From the NCBI GenBank assembly GCA_004557455.1, contig SFDX01000010.1:6221-70220 (forward strand): a stretch of DNA of 64,000 bases, written 5' to 3'. Under the pieces are notes generated by a model. The model saw only the letters and a list, made by a program, of their open reading frames with translations. It did no database searches and was not told the DNA's origin. The translations under genes were made by a program, and so were the position numbers. Each line of letters starts with the position of its first letter. Position 1 is the stretch's first letter. The stretch is from Akkermansia muciniphila (lineage in GTDB: Bacteria; Verrucomicrobiota; Verrucomicrobiia; Verrucomicrobiales; Akkermansiaceae). Positions 34,937-43,631 of this stretch are shown one piece after another.

Positions 34937-36040
34937 TCAGATCATCTCGGCCAACCACTCTCGGTAGCGAAGCGGCGAAATTTCGCTGGGGCGTATCTCC
35001 GAGCGGTAGCTCCAGAACACCGCTGTGTGCAGCACCGGAATGCCGCACGCGGCCAGATGAGCATCAATGGCAGCCTTGTGAGCCAGCACCCCGTCGCGAT
35101 CCTTCGCGTGCACCACACCCATAATCTGCGCCCCACCGAAGGCCGCCCCGCCACTGCGCCAGTAACAATGCGTCATGCACAAATGCCGCCCGCATTCCGC
35201 ACCGGCCCGCTCCTCCATCCCCGGCGGCACGGCCCAATGCAACAGCCCCGCCGCCCCCGTCCCCGGAGCCTGCTTACCCCTCGGTGCGCGGTGCTCCAAG
35301 AAGGTCGCAAACCTTCCGATAACCCTCTTGCGGTCCAACTCATGCGCCACAGCACAGAATGACTCCTCCGACATGCCGAGCTGCTCTGCGCGAGCCGCCC
35401 AAGTGTGTGTCGTAAACTCCTCCGGCCGCAGACTCTCCTTCAACGCCAACAGCACCCGCCACTCCTGCTCACTGAGCTGCGGCACAGCGGGCCGCTGCAT
35501 GGCAGGAGGCACCGGCAGCTTATCCCCCGGCTGCAAAGCGGCCCGGCGAATATGACCCACGGCCAGCACAAACATACCGACCACCGGAAGCGGCACAAAA
35601 TTCTGCGCCCCGACCTTCTCCGCCAGCAGGCGACAATGCGCCGTCACTGTGTTGCATCCCCCCGGAACCTTAAGGGTGGTCCACAGACAATAATCCGCTC
35701 CCGGAGCGTTCGGGTTATCACTGTTCCTCAAGACAACATGCCCGGTGAACGGATCATGGGCTACCAGCCAATCATAAGCCGTCTGCAGCCGATCCGCCGG
35801 CACCCTCCAAGCCACCAGCGCCCCATCCGCCAGACTGGTAGAAAGCAGCGTTTGCCGCACTCTGCGTATCGTCCCCGCCGCCAACATAGCCTGAAGACGC
35901 CCGATAACCTCCGCCTCCGGCAGAGCGCAACGCTCCGCGATGACGGCAAAGGGGCGAGCATGAAAGCCCGTAACGGTATCCTCCGCCACTGCCAGCAGAG
36001 CCCGATTCGTCGCATCCGCGCTGTCGCCGGGGTATATCAT
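34937..36040 (-). CDS. Siroheme decarboxylase-like AhbA/AhbB (NirD/NirL) fusion, Lrp/AsnC fold
   Basis: The 367-aa protein is a tandem duplication of the Lrp/AsnC-type fold used by siroheme decarboxylases. The N-terminal half has a winged helix (ALPEAEVIGRLQAMLAAGTIRRVRQTLL) and GALVAWRVPADRL. The C-terminal half has LSEQEWRVLLALKESL, RKRVIGRFATFLEHR, LHWAVPP and LCMTHCYWR, where the H-C-Y-x-R motif matches AhbB/NirDL. These enzymes convert siroheme to didecarboxysiroheme for heme or heme d1. A plain transcriptional-regulator reading is less likely. It overlaps ispE by ATGA. Confidence 0.75.
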   Translation of the reverse strand: MIYPGDSADATNRALLAVAEDTVTGFHARPFAVIAERCALPEAEVIGRLQAMLAAGTIRRVRQTLLSTSLADGALVAWRVPADRLQTAYDWLVAHDPFTGHVVLRNSDNPNAPGADYCLWTTLKVPGGCNTVTAHCRLLAEKVGAQNFVPLPVVGMFVLAVGHIRRAALQPGDKLPVPPAMQRPAVPQLSEQEWRVLLALKESLRPEEFTTHTWAARAEQLGMSEESFCAVAHELDRKRVIGRFATFLEHRAPRGKQAPGTGAAGLLHWAVPPGMEERAGAECGRHLCMTHCYWRSGGAAFGGAQIMGVVHAKDRDGVLAHKAAIDAHLAACGIPVLHTAVFWSYRSEIRPSEISPLRYREWLAEMI

Positions 36041-36879
36041 TGCGGGTTGACCGTGCCGCAGAAAGTAGTCAGCGTAGCATCCACCTGCTCTTTAGCCGCC
36101 TGCGCCAAGGCCTGTGCCTGCTCCCGCGTGTGCGTCAGGGCAAAAATCGTTGACCCGGAGCCGCTCATCATTGCCGCACGCACACCCTCCTGCTGCAAGG
36201 CCCAGCGCTTCAGGAGACCCAAGTAGGGGTACTTGCTGAAGACCGGCTTCTCCAGATGATTCTCCAGCACCACGCCATCCACCTTCTGCGGCTCATAGGG
36301 GATCCCCGGCAAGGGTTTCGCACTCTCCAGCAAACGGTAGGCCGTGGGTGTCGACACCCCGAAAGAGGGCTTGAGGAGCACGATGGGCGACGTCCACTCG
36401 GCCAGCTCCGGCATGGGTGTCACAAGCTCACCCTTACCCGTGCATCGGCAGATACCCGGGGTGAGGAAATAGGCCACATCGCTGCCCAACTCCGCCGCCA
36501 TCTCACGCAGCTCCTCCGTGCTGAAATTAGTACCGAGCACCTCGTTGAGTACCAGCAGGGTCGTCGCGGCATCCGAGGACCCGCCGCCCAAGCCTGCCTG
36601 CATGGGGATACGCTTGGTGATGGTGATGCGCTGCTTCGCCTTGCGCCCGTACACCTTCTCAAAAGCCCGAACCGCGCGCATGACCAGGTTCGTCTCATCA
36701 AGAGGCAGCCCCGGCGTGTCGCAGAGCAGCGTTGTCGTGCGCGAGTTGTGGAAATCCAGCTCATCGCAAAGGTCCAATGCGGCCATCAAAATATCTACCT
36801 CGTGGAAGCCGTCCTCGCGCTTACCCTTCACGCGCAGGGACAGATTGATCTTTGCCGGTGCTTTGTAGGTGCTGCTCAT
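36037..36879 (-). CDS. ispE: 4-diphosphocytidyl-2-C-methyl-D-erythritol kinase
   Basis: GHMP kinase of the non-mevalonate isoprenoid pathway, 280 aa. It shows AKINLSLRVKGKREDGFHEV, the ATP-binding PMQAGLGGGSSDAATTLL and a late MSGSGSTIFAL. The start is ATG 36879 because a canonical promoter ends 6 nt before it. It is first in a two-gene operon with the AhbAB-like gene. With UppP it contributes to polyprenyl carrier supply. Confidence 0.96.
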   Translation of the reverse strand: MSSTYKAPAKINLSLRVKGKREDGFHEVDILMAALDLCDELDFHNSRTTTLLCDTPGLPLDETNLVMRAVRAFEKVYGRKAKQRITITKRIPMQAGLGGGSSDAATTLLVLNEVLGTNFSTEELREMAAELGSDVAYFLTPGICRCTGKGELVTPMPELAEWTSPIVLLKPSFGVSTPTAYRLLESAKPLPGIPYEPQKVDGVVLENHLEKPVFSKYPYLGLLKRWALQQEGVRAAMMSGSGSTIFALTHTREQAQALAQAAKEQVDATLTTFCGTVNPQ

Positions 36880-36885
36880 GCCCTC

Positions 36886-36914
36886 ATTGTACACAAAAAA
36901 CGCCGCCGAGTCAA
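36886..36914 (-). promoter_or_regulatory. ispE promoter (leaderless type)
   Basis: Leftward TTGACT (36909-36914), 17-bp spacer, TACAAT (36886-36891), 6 nt to the ATG. Confidence 0.75.
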
Positions 36915-36959
36915 TGCCGAGCATGAGTCAGCGGCGCAGATGTCAGAGTAATGTGCGAA

Positions 36960-38114
36960 TTACAGAGGGTCCGTGGCCATGCTGCGCAGCTTCTCCACCT
37001 TTCCGGCGCGGTAGGCCAGGAAGTGCTCCGCATAGTCCAGAGAGGAAGCGATGACGTGGTGCATATCCATATAACGGTAGCAACCGAGCCGCCCGATGAA
37101 AGATACCCCGTGCTCCGCCTCCACCAGCGGCAGGTAGGCCCGCAGCCCCGCCAAATCCGCCGGCATGCGCTTGGGATAATAGGGAGCATCGTCCCCACTC
37201 GCCTCGCGGCTGTATTCGTAGAGCACCACACTCTTGTCATGCTTCTCCCAGGGGGAGAAATACTTGTGCTCATGCGCGCGGGTAAAGGGCACACTCATGT
37301 CCGTATAATTGAGGCAGCCGCAGCCCTGCATCTCACCCTCGCCGCGCTCATAGCGGAAATCCACCGTGCGATAGCCCAGACGCCCGCAGGCGAATCGGAA
37401 GTACGCATCCGGCGGACCGGAGTAGAATACGTGGCTGAACTCACCCTTCATGGCAGACTCGTAGGGGGTATTCAACTGAACGGAGATAGCCTCATGCGCC
37501 AAGATGTTTTGCACCAGCCCCGTGTAGCCCTCCTGCGGGAACCCTTGGTAGATATCATTGTAGTAGTTATCATCGTAATTAAAGCGGATGGGGATCCGCT
37601 TGATGATATCCGCAGAGAGCTCCCGCGGGCTCACGCCCCACTGCTTGGTTGTGTAGTCGCGGAAGAAAGTCTCATAAATCTCCCGACCCACAAAACGCAG
37701 CAACTGCTCCTCCGCATTGGCAGGATTCACAATGCTCTTATCCTGCTTGGACGCGATGAACTCCCGCGCTTGTGCAGGATTGAGCCGCTGCCCGAAAAGC
37801 TGGTTAATCGTATGCAGGTTGATGGGCATGGAGAACACCCCCTTTGCGTTGGTAGCATGCACACGATTCACCCACGGCACCCAGTGCGCAAAGCGATTCA
37901 CGAAAGCCCATACCCGCTCGTTACTCGTGTGGAAAATATGCGGCCCGAAGCGATGCACCTCCACCCCCGTTTCCTCATCACGGGAGGAGTAGCACATACC
38001 GGCCGGATGCTCCCGGCTGTCAATCACCAGAGAAGGAACGCCGGCCTCTGCCAAGCAGCGAGCCAGTACACTGCCCGCCAAACCGGCGCCAACAATCAAA
38101 ACGCGTTGTTGCAT
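36960..38114 (-). CDS. glf: UDP-galactopyranose mutase
   Basis: FAD enzyme converting UDP-galactopyranose to UDP-galactofuranose. The 384-aa protein has the dinucleotide-binding LIVGAGLAGSVLAR (5-18), RFGPHIFHTSNERVW, FSMPINLHTINQLFG, FFRDYTTKQWG and a late RLGCYRYMDMHHVI. It lies downstream of dnaN beyond a terminator, and no clear own promoter was found. Its product would feed the GlfT-like transferase at 41646. Confidence 0.96.
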   Translation of the reverse strand: MQQRVLIVGAGLAGSVLARCLAEAGVPSLVIDSREHPAGMCYSSRDEETGVEVHRFGPHIFHTSNERVWAFVNRFAHWVPWVNRVHATNAKGVFSMPINLHTINQLFGQRLNPAQAREFIASKQDKSIVNPANAEEQLLRFVGREIYETFFRDYTTKQWGVSPRELSADIIKRIPIRFNYDDNYYNDIYQGFPQEGYTGLVQNILAHEAISVQLNTPYESAMKGEFSHVFYSGPPDAYFRFACGRLGYRTVDFRYERGEGEMQGCGCLNYTDMSVPFTRAHEHKYFSPWEKHDKSVVLYEYSREASGDDAPYYPKRMPADLAGLRAYLPLVEAEHGVSFIGRLGCYRYMDMHHVIASSLDYAEHFLAYRAGKVEKLRSMATDPL

Positions 38115-38123
38115 GGTGTTACG

Positions 38124-38160
38124 AGATAAAAAGAAAGCCGGGGCGGTTCAGACCCCGGCT
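38124..38160 (-). terminator. Intrinsic terminator after dnaN
   Basis: AGCCGGGG/CCCCGGCT 8-bp stem followed on the minus strand by a T-rich run (TTTCTTTTTATC), 22 bp past the dnaN stop. Confidence 0.75.
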
Positions 38161-38181
38161 CTCCGGTTGTAAGTTGTTACA

Positions 38182-39273
38182 TCAGGCGGAGTGCATCGGC
38201 ATGATCACATACATGAACTCATCCGCCACGCGCATCAAGCCCGGGCTGGAGGAGTCGATGAGATCCAGAGAAACCTCCGTGTCACCCACCGCCTTGAGGG
38301 GTGCCAGAATGAAGTCCGCATTGAAAGTTATGGTCAGCTCGCGACCCTGATAATCGATGGGCGTCTCTTCGTTAGCCTCACCCACGTCGGCGCTGGACTG
38401 CACCTCCATGAGCCCCGGCGTGAAGTGGAAGCGCACGGTGTTGCTCTTCTCCGTGGCAAGCAGAGCCACGCGGCGCACCGTCTCGCTCAGCTCTCCGGCG
38501 CGCATGGTGATGCGCTCGTTGTAGTGGCTCGGGATCACCTGGCGGTAGTTCGGGTAATTGCCGTCAATCAGCTTGGTGACCAGCAGGGTATCGCCGAAGT
38601 CGAACGCAGCCATATTGGGCATCACACGCACCAGAACCTCGCCGTGATCATCGGAAAGCAGGCGGTGTACCTCCGCTACGGCGCGGGTCGGCACCACAAT
38701 GCTGACCTGCTGGGACTCCGGGAACTCCAGCTCGTTCTCAAACAGCGCCAGACGACGACCATCCGTGGCCACCAGCGTCAGCTTGGCATCCCGAAAACAG
38801 GTGTAGATACCATTGAGAACGTAGCGCGTGTTATCCGTAGAAATGGCGTACTCCGTGTAGCGCAGCCCCTTATTGAGCATGGACTGAGGAACCTTGAACT
38901 CGCGGGGCTCCTTGAACTGCGGCAGACCGGGGAAATCAGCCGCAGCCAAGCCGTTAAGGCGGAATACCGCACGGTTGCAGCGGATGGAAGCCACCGTACC
39001 CTTCACCTCAACCGTCACCTCACCGTCCCGCATCTCGCGGATAATGCTCTGGAGCTTCTTAGCCGGCAGCGTGACCGTACCGGGTGTCGTCACCAAGCAG
39101 GGCACCTTGGCCACGATGGTAAGCTCCATGTTCGTGGTGGTCAGGGTCAGTTCTCCATTCTCAGCCTGGATCATCACGTTGGCAAGAATGGGCATGCTGG
39201 GGCGGGTAGAAACCACGCCGGTTACTTTGTTCAGGCCGTCCAGCAAGACCTGTTTGGAAAGTGAGAATTTCAT
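38182..39273 (-). CDS. dnaN: DNA polymerase III beta sliding clamp
   Basis: 363-aa processivity clamp: MKFSLSKQVLLDGLNKVTGVVSTR, repeated DNA-clamp folds, and the C-terminal hydrophobic pocket ending MYVIMPM. It is not next to dnaA or recF in this window; neighbours are fabD and glf. Its promoter gives a 23-nt leader without a Shine-Dalgarno match. Confidence 0.97.
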   Translation of the reverse strand: MKFSLSKQVLLDGLNKVTGVVSTRPSMPILANVMIQAENGELTLTTTNMELTIVAKVPCLVTTPGTVTLPAKKLQSIIREMRDGEVTVEVKGTVASIRCNRAVFRLNGLAAADFPGLPQFKEPREFKVPQSMLNKGLRYTEYAISTDNTRYVLNGIYTCFRDAKLTLVATDGRRLALFENELEFPESQQVSIVVPTRAVAEVHRLLSDDHGEVLVRVMPNMAAFDFGDTLLVTKLIDGNYPNYRQVIPSHYNERITMRAGELSETVRRVALLATEKSNTVRFHFTPGLMEVQSSADVGEANEETPIDYQGRELTITFNADFILAPLKAVGDTEVSLDLIDSSSPGLMRVADEFMYVIMPMHSA

Positions 39274-39296
39274 TGTGTGCTCTTTCGGTTGCGTGT

Positions 39297-39324
39297 ATTA
39301 TAGCATCATCAAGTCCTTTTTCAA
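39297..39324 (-). promoter_or_regulatory. dnaN promoter
   Basis: Leftward TTGAAA (39319-39324), 16-bp spacer, TATAAT (39297-39302); leader 23 nt. The roughly 185 bp between here and fabD's stop hold the fabD terminator, a small GC-rich hairpin, and otherwise AT-rich sequence. Confidence 0.65.
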
Positions 39325-39449
39325 GAAAAAAATTGGGTACTGTCAAGATTTTCTGTACAGTTCGAGAAAATTGTGCCATATCTTGTGGTCCTGTCAGCAG
39401 CACCCCCAAATGACTCCCGAAAAAAGTCGTCACCTCCGCCTGCGGAGAA

Positions 39450-39488
39450 TAAAAAAGCAGGAAGCTGACCCGAAGGCCGACTTCCTGC
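39450..39488 (-). terminator. Intrinsic terminator after fabD
   Basis: GCAGGAAG / CTTCCTGC stem with inner GGCC/GACC-type pairing, followed on the minus strand by TTTTTTA. Classical Rho-independent form. Confidence 0.8.
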
Positions 39489-39511
39489 CGAAAAAGGATT
39501 CAGCAGTGGGC

Positions 39512-40444
39512 TCAACCCTGCATCTCACGCAGCTTGGCAGCGGCCTCTTCCAAGCTCGCCACATCGCTGACGCTGAGCACAACGGCATCCTTGCAGATGC
39601 GGCTCATGAGCCCGGCAAGAACCTTACCCGGCCCGAGCTCTATGAAGAGGCGCTCACCGCGCTGCACGAGGTCCTCCATGCAGGTCTGCCAACGCACGGT
39701 ACCGCACACCTGACCGCCGAGCATAGCGCGAATATCCTCCGGCCCCTCCACGGGACGACCGCCGAAGTTGCTGTAGACGGGGAACTGCGGCGTGCGGATA
39801 TCCAAAGCCTGCAGATCCGGCTGGAGTTTGGTCTGAGCGCTCTGCATGAAACGGCTGTGATAGGCACCGGCCACGTTCAGCTTTTTAGCCAGCTTAAACC
39901 CGGCGGCGCGAGCACCGACCACTGCCTTGTCAATACCCTCCACGGAACCGGAGAGCACGATCTGCCCGGGGCAGTTAAGGTTAGCGACATCCACATCGCA
40001 ATCGGCCGCGAGCTTGTCCGCCGCCTCCGGAGAACCACCGATGAGGGCTGCCATGCTGCCGGCTGCTGCTTGGCACGCCTCCTCCATGTAGCTGCCGCGC
40101 TTCTGCACCAGCTTAAGGCCCTCCTGCCAATCAAAGGTACCGGCCACGGCATGCGCCGTAAACTCACCGAGCGACAGACCGGCGGAAGCCACGGGCTGCA
40201 CGTCCACCATCTCCTTGAGCAACTGCCAGAGCACCACCCCGTGCAGATACAGGGCCGGCTGGCAGTGGCAGGTGCGGGTCAACTCCTCATCCGGGCCCTT
40301 GAACATCACCTCCGTGAGGGGGGTGCCCAGCGCGGCGTCGGCCTGCTGCATCATCTCGCGCGCGGCGGGGAAGGCTGCGCACAAATCTTGTCCCATGCCC
40401 ACTTGCTGGGCACCTTGTCCGGGGAATATAAGTACTGCTTTCAT
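39512..40444 (-). CDS. fabD: Malonyl-CoA:ACP transacylase
   Basis: Loads malonyl groups onto acyl carrier protein for fatty acid synthesis. The 310-aa protein has VLIFPGQGAQQVGMG at the start, nucleophile Ser91 in AGLSLGEFTA, the catalytic His in GAYHSRFM (near 200), and a terminal ELGPGKVLAGL. Start 40444 is set by the family; the long upstream frame to 40669 crosses a divergent promoter and is spurious. No other fab genes are adjacent. Confidence 0.96.
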   Translation of the reverse strand: MKAVLIFPGQGAQQVGMGQDLCAAFPAAREMMQQADAALGTPLTEVMFKGPDEELTRTCHCQPALYLHGVVLWQLLKEMVDVQPVASAGLSLGEFTAHAVAGTFDWQEGLKLVQKRGSYMEEACQAAAGSMAALIGGSPEAADKLAADCDVDVANLNCPGQIVLSGSVEGIDKAVVGARAAGFKLAKKLNVAGAYHSRFMQSAQTKLQPDLQALDIRTPQFPVYSNFGGRPVEGPEDIRAMLGGQVCGTVRWQTCMEDLVQRGERLFIELGPGKVLAGLMSRICKDAVVLSVSDVASLEEAAAKLREMQG

Positions 40445-40460
40445 GGTGCTTACCTCCCGC

Positions 40461-40489
40461 AGTGTAGCAGGTTTTCGTCCGCTTGTCAA
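40461..40489 (-). promoter_or_regulatory. fabD promoter
   Basis: Leftward TTGACA (40484-40489), 17-bp spacer, TACACT (40461-40466). The 16-nt leader contains GGGAGGT, one of the few good Shine-Dalgarno matches outside the glycan island. Confidence 0.75.
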
Positions 40490-40500
40490 CAGATTTATGC

Positions 40501-40529
40501 TTGACGCGTGCCCGAAAGTGTGCGACAGT
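40501..40529 (+). promoter_or_regulatory. Promoter of GT4 gene (leaderless type)
   Basis: TTGACG (40501-40506), 17-bp spacer, GACAGT (40524-40529), 6 nt to the ATG at 40536; divergent from the fabD promoter. Confidence 0.55.
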
Positions 40530-40535
40530 AACCGC

Positions 40536-41609
40536 ATGAAGATTGCGTTGACACTGACAGACCAGAGTTTTGCGGACACCAAGTCGGTGGGCATCTTCAA
40601 TGTTTCCTTGGGCTTGGTGCGCGGCCTGATGCAGTGCCCGGAGGAGGCGGAGCTGCACGTGCTGGGCAACAGAGAATGCGCGGACTATTTTGCCGACCGA
40701 CCCGCAAACATGCACCTGCACCTGACGGATCGGGATGTGCCGCGCCGCTTTGCGAGGGTGTGGTGGGACCAAGTGGGCCTGCCGCGCTACCTGCGGCGCA
40801 TGCAGGCGGACTGGGCGTTGCTGCCCAAGGGCTTCCCCCCCTACTTCCCCCGCTTGGGTCGCACCAAGCTGGCCTGCTACCTGCACGATGTGAACTGGGA
40901 ATACTACGAACAGCGTGGGCGGCAGGAGGGCACACCCTTTCCCCGCCACCAGCTGTTGTATTTCCGCACCCTGGGCCTGCGCTGTCTGCGGGTGGCGGAC
41001 CTAGTGCTGACTTCTACGGCCTTTAACTGCGAGCGTTTTGCTGCCCATGTGCCGCAGGCCCGGGTGGAACGGGTCGGTATCGGCTTCGATGACCCGCCGC
41101 AGCCGCACACCGAGTCGCGCGGGCGGGATGTCCTTTTCTATGCATCCCCCTACCCTCACAAACTCACGCGGCTCGGCTTGGCGCGTTTGGGGCGCTGGCT
41201 GGACGTCTCACCCCATGCCGACGGAGTGCGGGTGCATGTGCTGGGCGGATTGCCGCCGGGTGCCGTCTTACCCGGGCCCCGCTGGGTGCACCACGGGCGA
41301 CTCCCCAAGGAGGACATGCGGCGCCTGATGCAGGAAACCTGCCGTGTATCCGTCTATTTCTCGGAATACGAAGGCTTCGGCATGCCGCCGGTGGAGAGCC
41401 TGCGGGCCGGCCTGCCCTGCGTGTCCTCGCTTCTCCCCCCCCTGGCGGAAAACATTCCGGCGCGCTACCTCTTCCGCAACGAGGACGAGGCGGACTTTCT
41501 GCGCGTCATGGATGCCGCCTACACCGCGGAGACGGTGGAGTGTCCTGTCTACCCGAGCTGGCGGGAGGTCGCACAGCGCGTTCTTCTTGCCATGAGACGC
41601 TGCAAATAG
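40536..41609 (+). CDS. Glycosyltransferase, GT4-like
   Basis: 357-aa GT-B-fold glycosyltransferase. The N-terminal half contains VWWDQVGLPRYLRRMQADW and the acceptor-side KLACYLHDVNWEYY. The C-terminal half has the nucleotide-sugar motif EYEGFGMPPVESLRAGLPCV (E-x7-E). It resembles mannosyl- or rhamnosyltransferases of surface-glycan assembly. It sits next to a GlfT-like gene with glf 2.4 kb away, suggesting one galactofuranose-containing glycan pathway. Sugar and acceptor unknown. Confidence 0.85.
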   Translation: MKIALTLTDQSFADTKSVGIFNVSLGLVRGLMQCPEEAELHVLGNRECADYFADRPANMHLHLTDRDVPRRFARVWWDQVGLPRYLRRMQADWALLPKGFPPYFPRLGRTKLACYLHDVNWEYYEQRGRQEGTPFPRHQLLYFRTLGLRCLRVADLVLTSTAFNCERFAAHVPQARVERVGIGFDDPPQPHTESRGRDVLFYASPYPHKLTRLGLARLGRWLDVSPHADGVRVHVLGGLPPGAVLPGPRWVHHGRLPKEDMRRLMQETCRVSVYFSEYEGFGMPPVESLRAGLPCVSSLLPPLAENIPARYLFRNEDEADFLRVMDAAYTAETVECPVYPSWREVAQRVLLAMRRCK

Positions 41610-41611
41610 CC

Positions 41612-41639
41612 TTGTCTTTTAGGGAAAAAAGGGTATAAT
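41612..41639 (+). promoter_or_regulatory. Promoter of GT2 gene (leaderless type)
   Basis: TTGTCT (41612-41617), 16-bp spacer, TATAAT (41634-41639), 6 nt to the ATG. Confidence 0.65.
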
Positions 41640-41645
41640 GCCCCC

Positions 41646-42581
41646 ATGCCGACCGTTTGCGCCATCTTCACTCACTTTTCCGCTAAGGCCAATACCTTGG
41701 CCTGCCTGCGGCATTTGGCGGCGCAGACCCGCCGGCCGGAGCACATTCTCATCATCAACAACAGCGATGAGGATGACTTGACCGATGAACCCGCCCCCGT
41801 CTTCCCCCCCGGGGTGCTGCACACGCTCAAGACCGGTCAGAATCTGGGCAATGCCGGCGGATGTGCCGTGGGATTGGATTACGCTTTCGGTAAACTGGGG
41901 GTGGATTTTGTATGGGTGTTGGATGATGACTCCTGGCCGCGTCCTGCGGCTCTGGAGAAGTTGCTGGACTGCCCGGCAGAAGCCGACACGGTGCGCATGA
42001 GCTTGGTCATCGACCCTGCGAAGGGAGATGAACTGAGCTGGCCGCTGACCATCTGTGCCCCGGAAGGCAGCCGACATGCTTGGCGCAACGCCCTGAGCAC
42101 GGTGGAACTGCCGGAGGGGGAGCTCATCCCGAGCCGCGGCGGCTGGCTGGGGGCGCTGTATCCCCGTGCCGCTTGGGAGAGAGCGGGCGTGCCCACGGGG
42201 GCCCTGTTCATCCGCGGAGAGGACGAGGAATACCCCTGGAAGGTACGCAGTGCGGGGTTTCGCTTCGTGACGGTTCGCAGCTCGGAGCTGATGCACCCCT
42301 CCTCCCGACTCCCGCTGCTGCACTACACCTGCAGCGGATATTCCTTCTTCTATGAGCAGGGTATGGGTGTGTCGCGCCAGTACTACAAGGTGCGCAACTG
42401 GGCGTGGCTGCAGCGGCTCAAACACCCGAGGGGTTACCTGCGCCGTTTCGCTTCCTGCATGCTGTACGCTGCGCTGTCTCTGGGCTTCATGATGCGGACG
42501 GGGGAGCTTACGCCTCTGCGTTTTTATACCCTGTTTCGGGCTTTGCACAACGGCTTCTACGGCAAGCTGCGCCCCTATTGA
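41646..42581 (+). CDS. GT2 glycosyltransferase, GlfT/galactofuranosyltransferase-like
   Basis: 311-aa GT-A enzyme: IINNSDEDD at the end of the first Rossmann part, QNLGNAGGCAVGLDYAF, and the metal-binding DDDSWP block (VWVLDDDSW) typical of the GlfT2/rhamnosyltransferase branch. The GEDEEYPWKV motif would hold the catalytic base. The NLGNAGG + DDD pattern is shared with galactofuranosyltransferases, and glf nearby supports that. Its own leaderless-type promoter separates it from the GT4 gene. Confidence 0.82.
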   Translation: MPTVCAIFTHFSAKANTLACLRHLAAQTRRPEHILIINNSDEDDLTDEPAPVFPPGVLHTLKTGQNLGNAGGCAVGLDYAFGKLGVDFVWVLDDDSWPRPAALEKLLDCPAEADTVRMSLVIDPAKGDELSWPLTICAPEGSRHAWRNALSTVELPEGELIPSRGGWLGALYPRAAWERAGVPTGALFIRGEDEEYPWKVRSAGFRFVTVRSSELMHPSSRLPLLHYTCSGYSFFYEQGMGVSRQYYKVRNWAWLQRLKHPRGYLRRFASCMLYAALSLGFMMRTGELTPLRFYTLFRALHNGFYGKLRPY

Positions 42582-42616
42582 GTCGCTCCTAAATGCGTAT
42601 GCCGCGTGATTTGCGC

Positions 42617-42646
42617 TTGACAAAGGCGGGGGCAGTGTGCGACACT
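42617..42646 (+). promoter_or_regulatory. RNase Z gene promoter (leaderless type)
   Basis: TTGACA (42617-42622), 18-bp spacer, GACACT (42641-42646), 7 nt to the GTG start. Confidence 0.6.
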
Positions 42647-42653
42647 CTGTGCC

Positions 42654-43571
42654 GTGCTGGACATCTGCCTATTGGGAACCGGCGGCACTCTGCCCCTGGC
42701 AAACAGGTGGCTCACCTCGCTGATGGTGCGCTACAAGGGGCATGCCGTGCTGATTGATTGCGGCGAGGGAACGCAGATTGCCGTGCAGCGCGCCGGCCTC
42801 TCTCTCAAGCCCGTAGACAAAATTCTACTCACTCATCTGCATGCCGACCACTGCAGCGGGATGCCGGGTCTGCTGCTGAGCATGGGTAACCAGGGTCGCA
42901 CGGAGCCGGTGTCCATCATCGGCCCAACCGGTACGGAGCGAGTCGTGCGCAGCCTGCGTACCATCGCCCCGAACCTCCCCTTCCCTATTTCCGTCACGGA
43001 GTTGGACCCGGGGGAGGAGCTCATGTATTTCGAGGACTGCGACATCCGCGCCTTCAGTGTTCTGCACGGCATCCCTTGCTTCGGCTATAGCTTCACCCTG
43101 CCGCGTGCCGGGCGTTTCGATGCTGATCGCGCCCGTGAGTTGAATATCCCCCTGCGCCTCTGGAGCCGCCTGCAAAAGGGTGAGACGGTGGAGCAGGATG
43201 GGCAAACCTTCACCCCGGAGATGGTGCTGGGACCGCCGCGCAGGGGCCTGAAGCTGACCTATTGCACGGATACACGCCCCGTGCCGGCCCTGCAACGTGC
43301 CGCGGCAGACAGCGACCTCTTCATCTGCGAGGGTATGTACGGCGAGGAGGAGAACCTGCCCAAGGCCTTGGAGAATCGGCACATGCTCTTCAGCGAGGCC
43401 GCGCGCTTGGCCGCCAACGCCGGCGGCGTGCAGGAGCTCTGGCTCACCCACTTCAGCCCCTCCATGCCCAATCCCAAGGCCTTCCGCGATGCCGCTCGCG
43501 CCATCTTCCCCAACACCCACATCCCCCGCGACGGCTGGTCTCGCGAGCTCCGCTTCCGCGAGGAGGAGTAA
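42654..43571 (+). CDS. rnz: Ribonuclease Z
   Basis: Metallo-beta-lactamase-fold endonuclease that matures tRNA 3' ends. The 305-aa protein has GTGGTLPLANRWLTS, the zinc motif THLHADHCSG (H61, H63, D65, H66), a long exosite region, and HFSPS near the C-terminus. The start is GTG at 42654, positioned by the promoter. Third positions become C-rich toward the 3' end. Confidence 0.93.
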   Translation: MLDICLLGTGGTLPLANRWLTSLMVRYKGHAVLIDCGEGTQIAVQRAGLSLKPVDKILLTHLHADHCSGMPGLLLSMGNQGRTEPVSIIGPTGTERVVRSLRTIAPNLPFPISVTELDPGEELMYFEDCDIRAFSVLHGIPCFGYSFTLPRAGRFDADRARELNIPLRLWSRLQKGETVEQDGQTFTPEMVLGPPRRGLKLTYCTDTRPVPALQRAAADSDLFICEGMYGEEENLPKALENRHMLFSEAARLAANAGGVQELWLTHFSPSMPNPKAFRDAARAIFPNTHIPRDGWSRELRFREEE

Positions 43572-43579
43572 ACGCCCGA

Positions 43580-43608
43580 GCCGACCACCCCGGGGCGGAA
43601 TGGTCGGC
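43580..43608. terminator. Hairpin between convergent genes
   Basis: Perfect 8-bp stem GCCGACCA / TGGTCGGC with a GC-rich loop between the rnz and flavin-reductase stops. No U-tract on either side. Confidence 0.5.
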
Positions 43609-43631
43609 GGAGAAAGGAGGAGCGGAAGGGC

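Noticed and set aside
40445..40669. N-terminal extension of FabD
   Set aside because: It crosses the divergent GT4 promoter and start, and FabD proteins begin at MKAVLIFPGQG.
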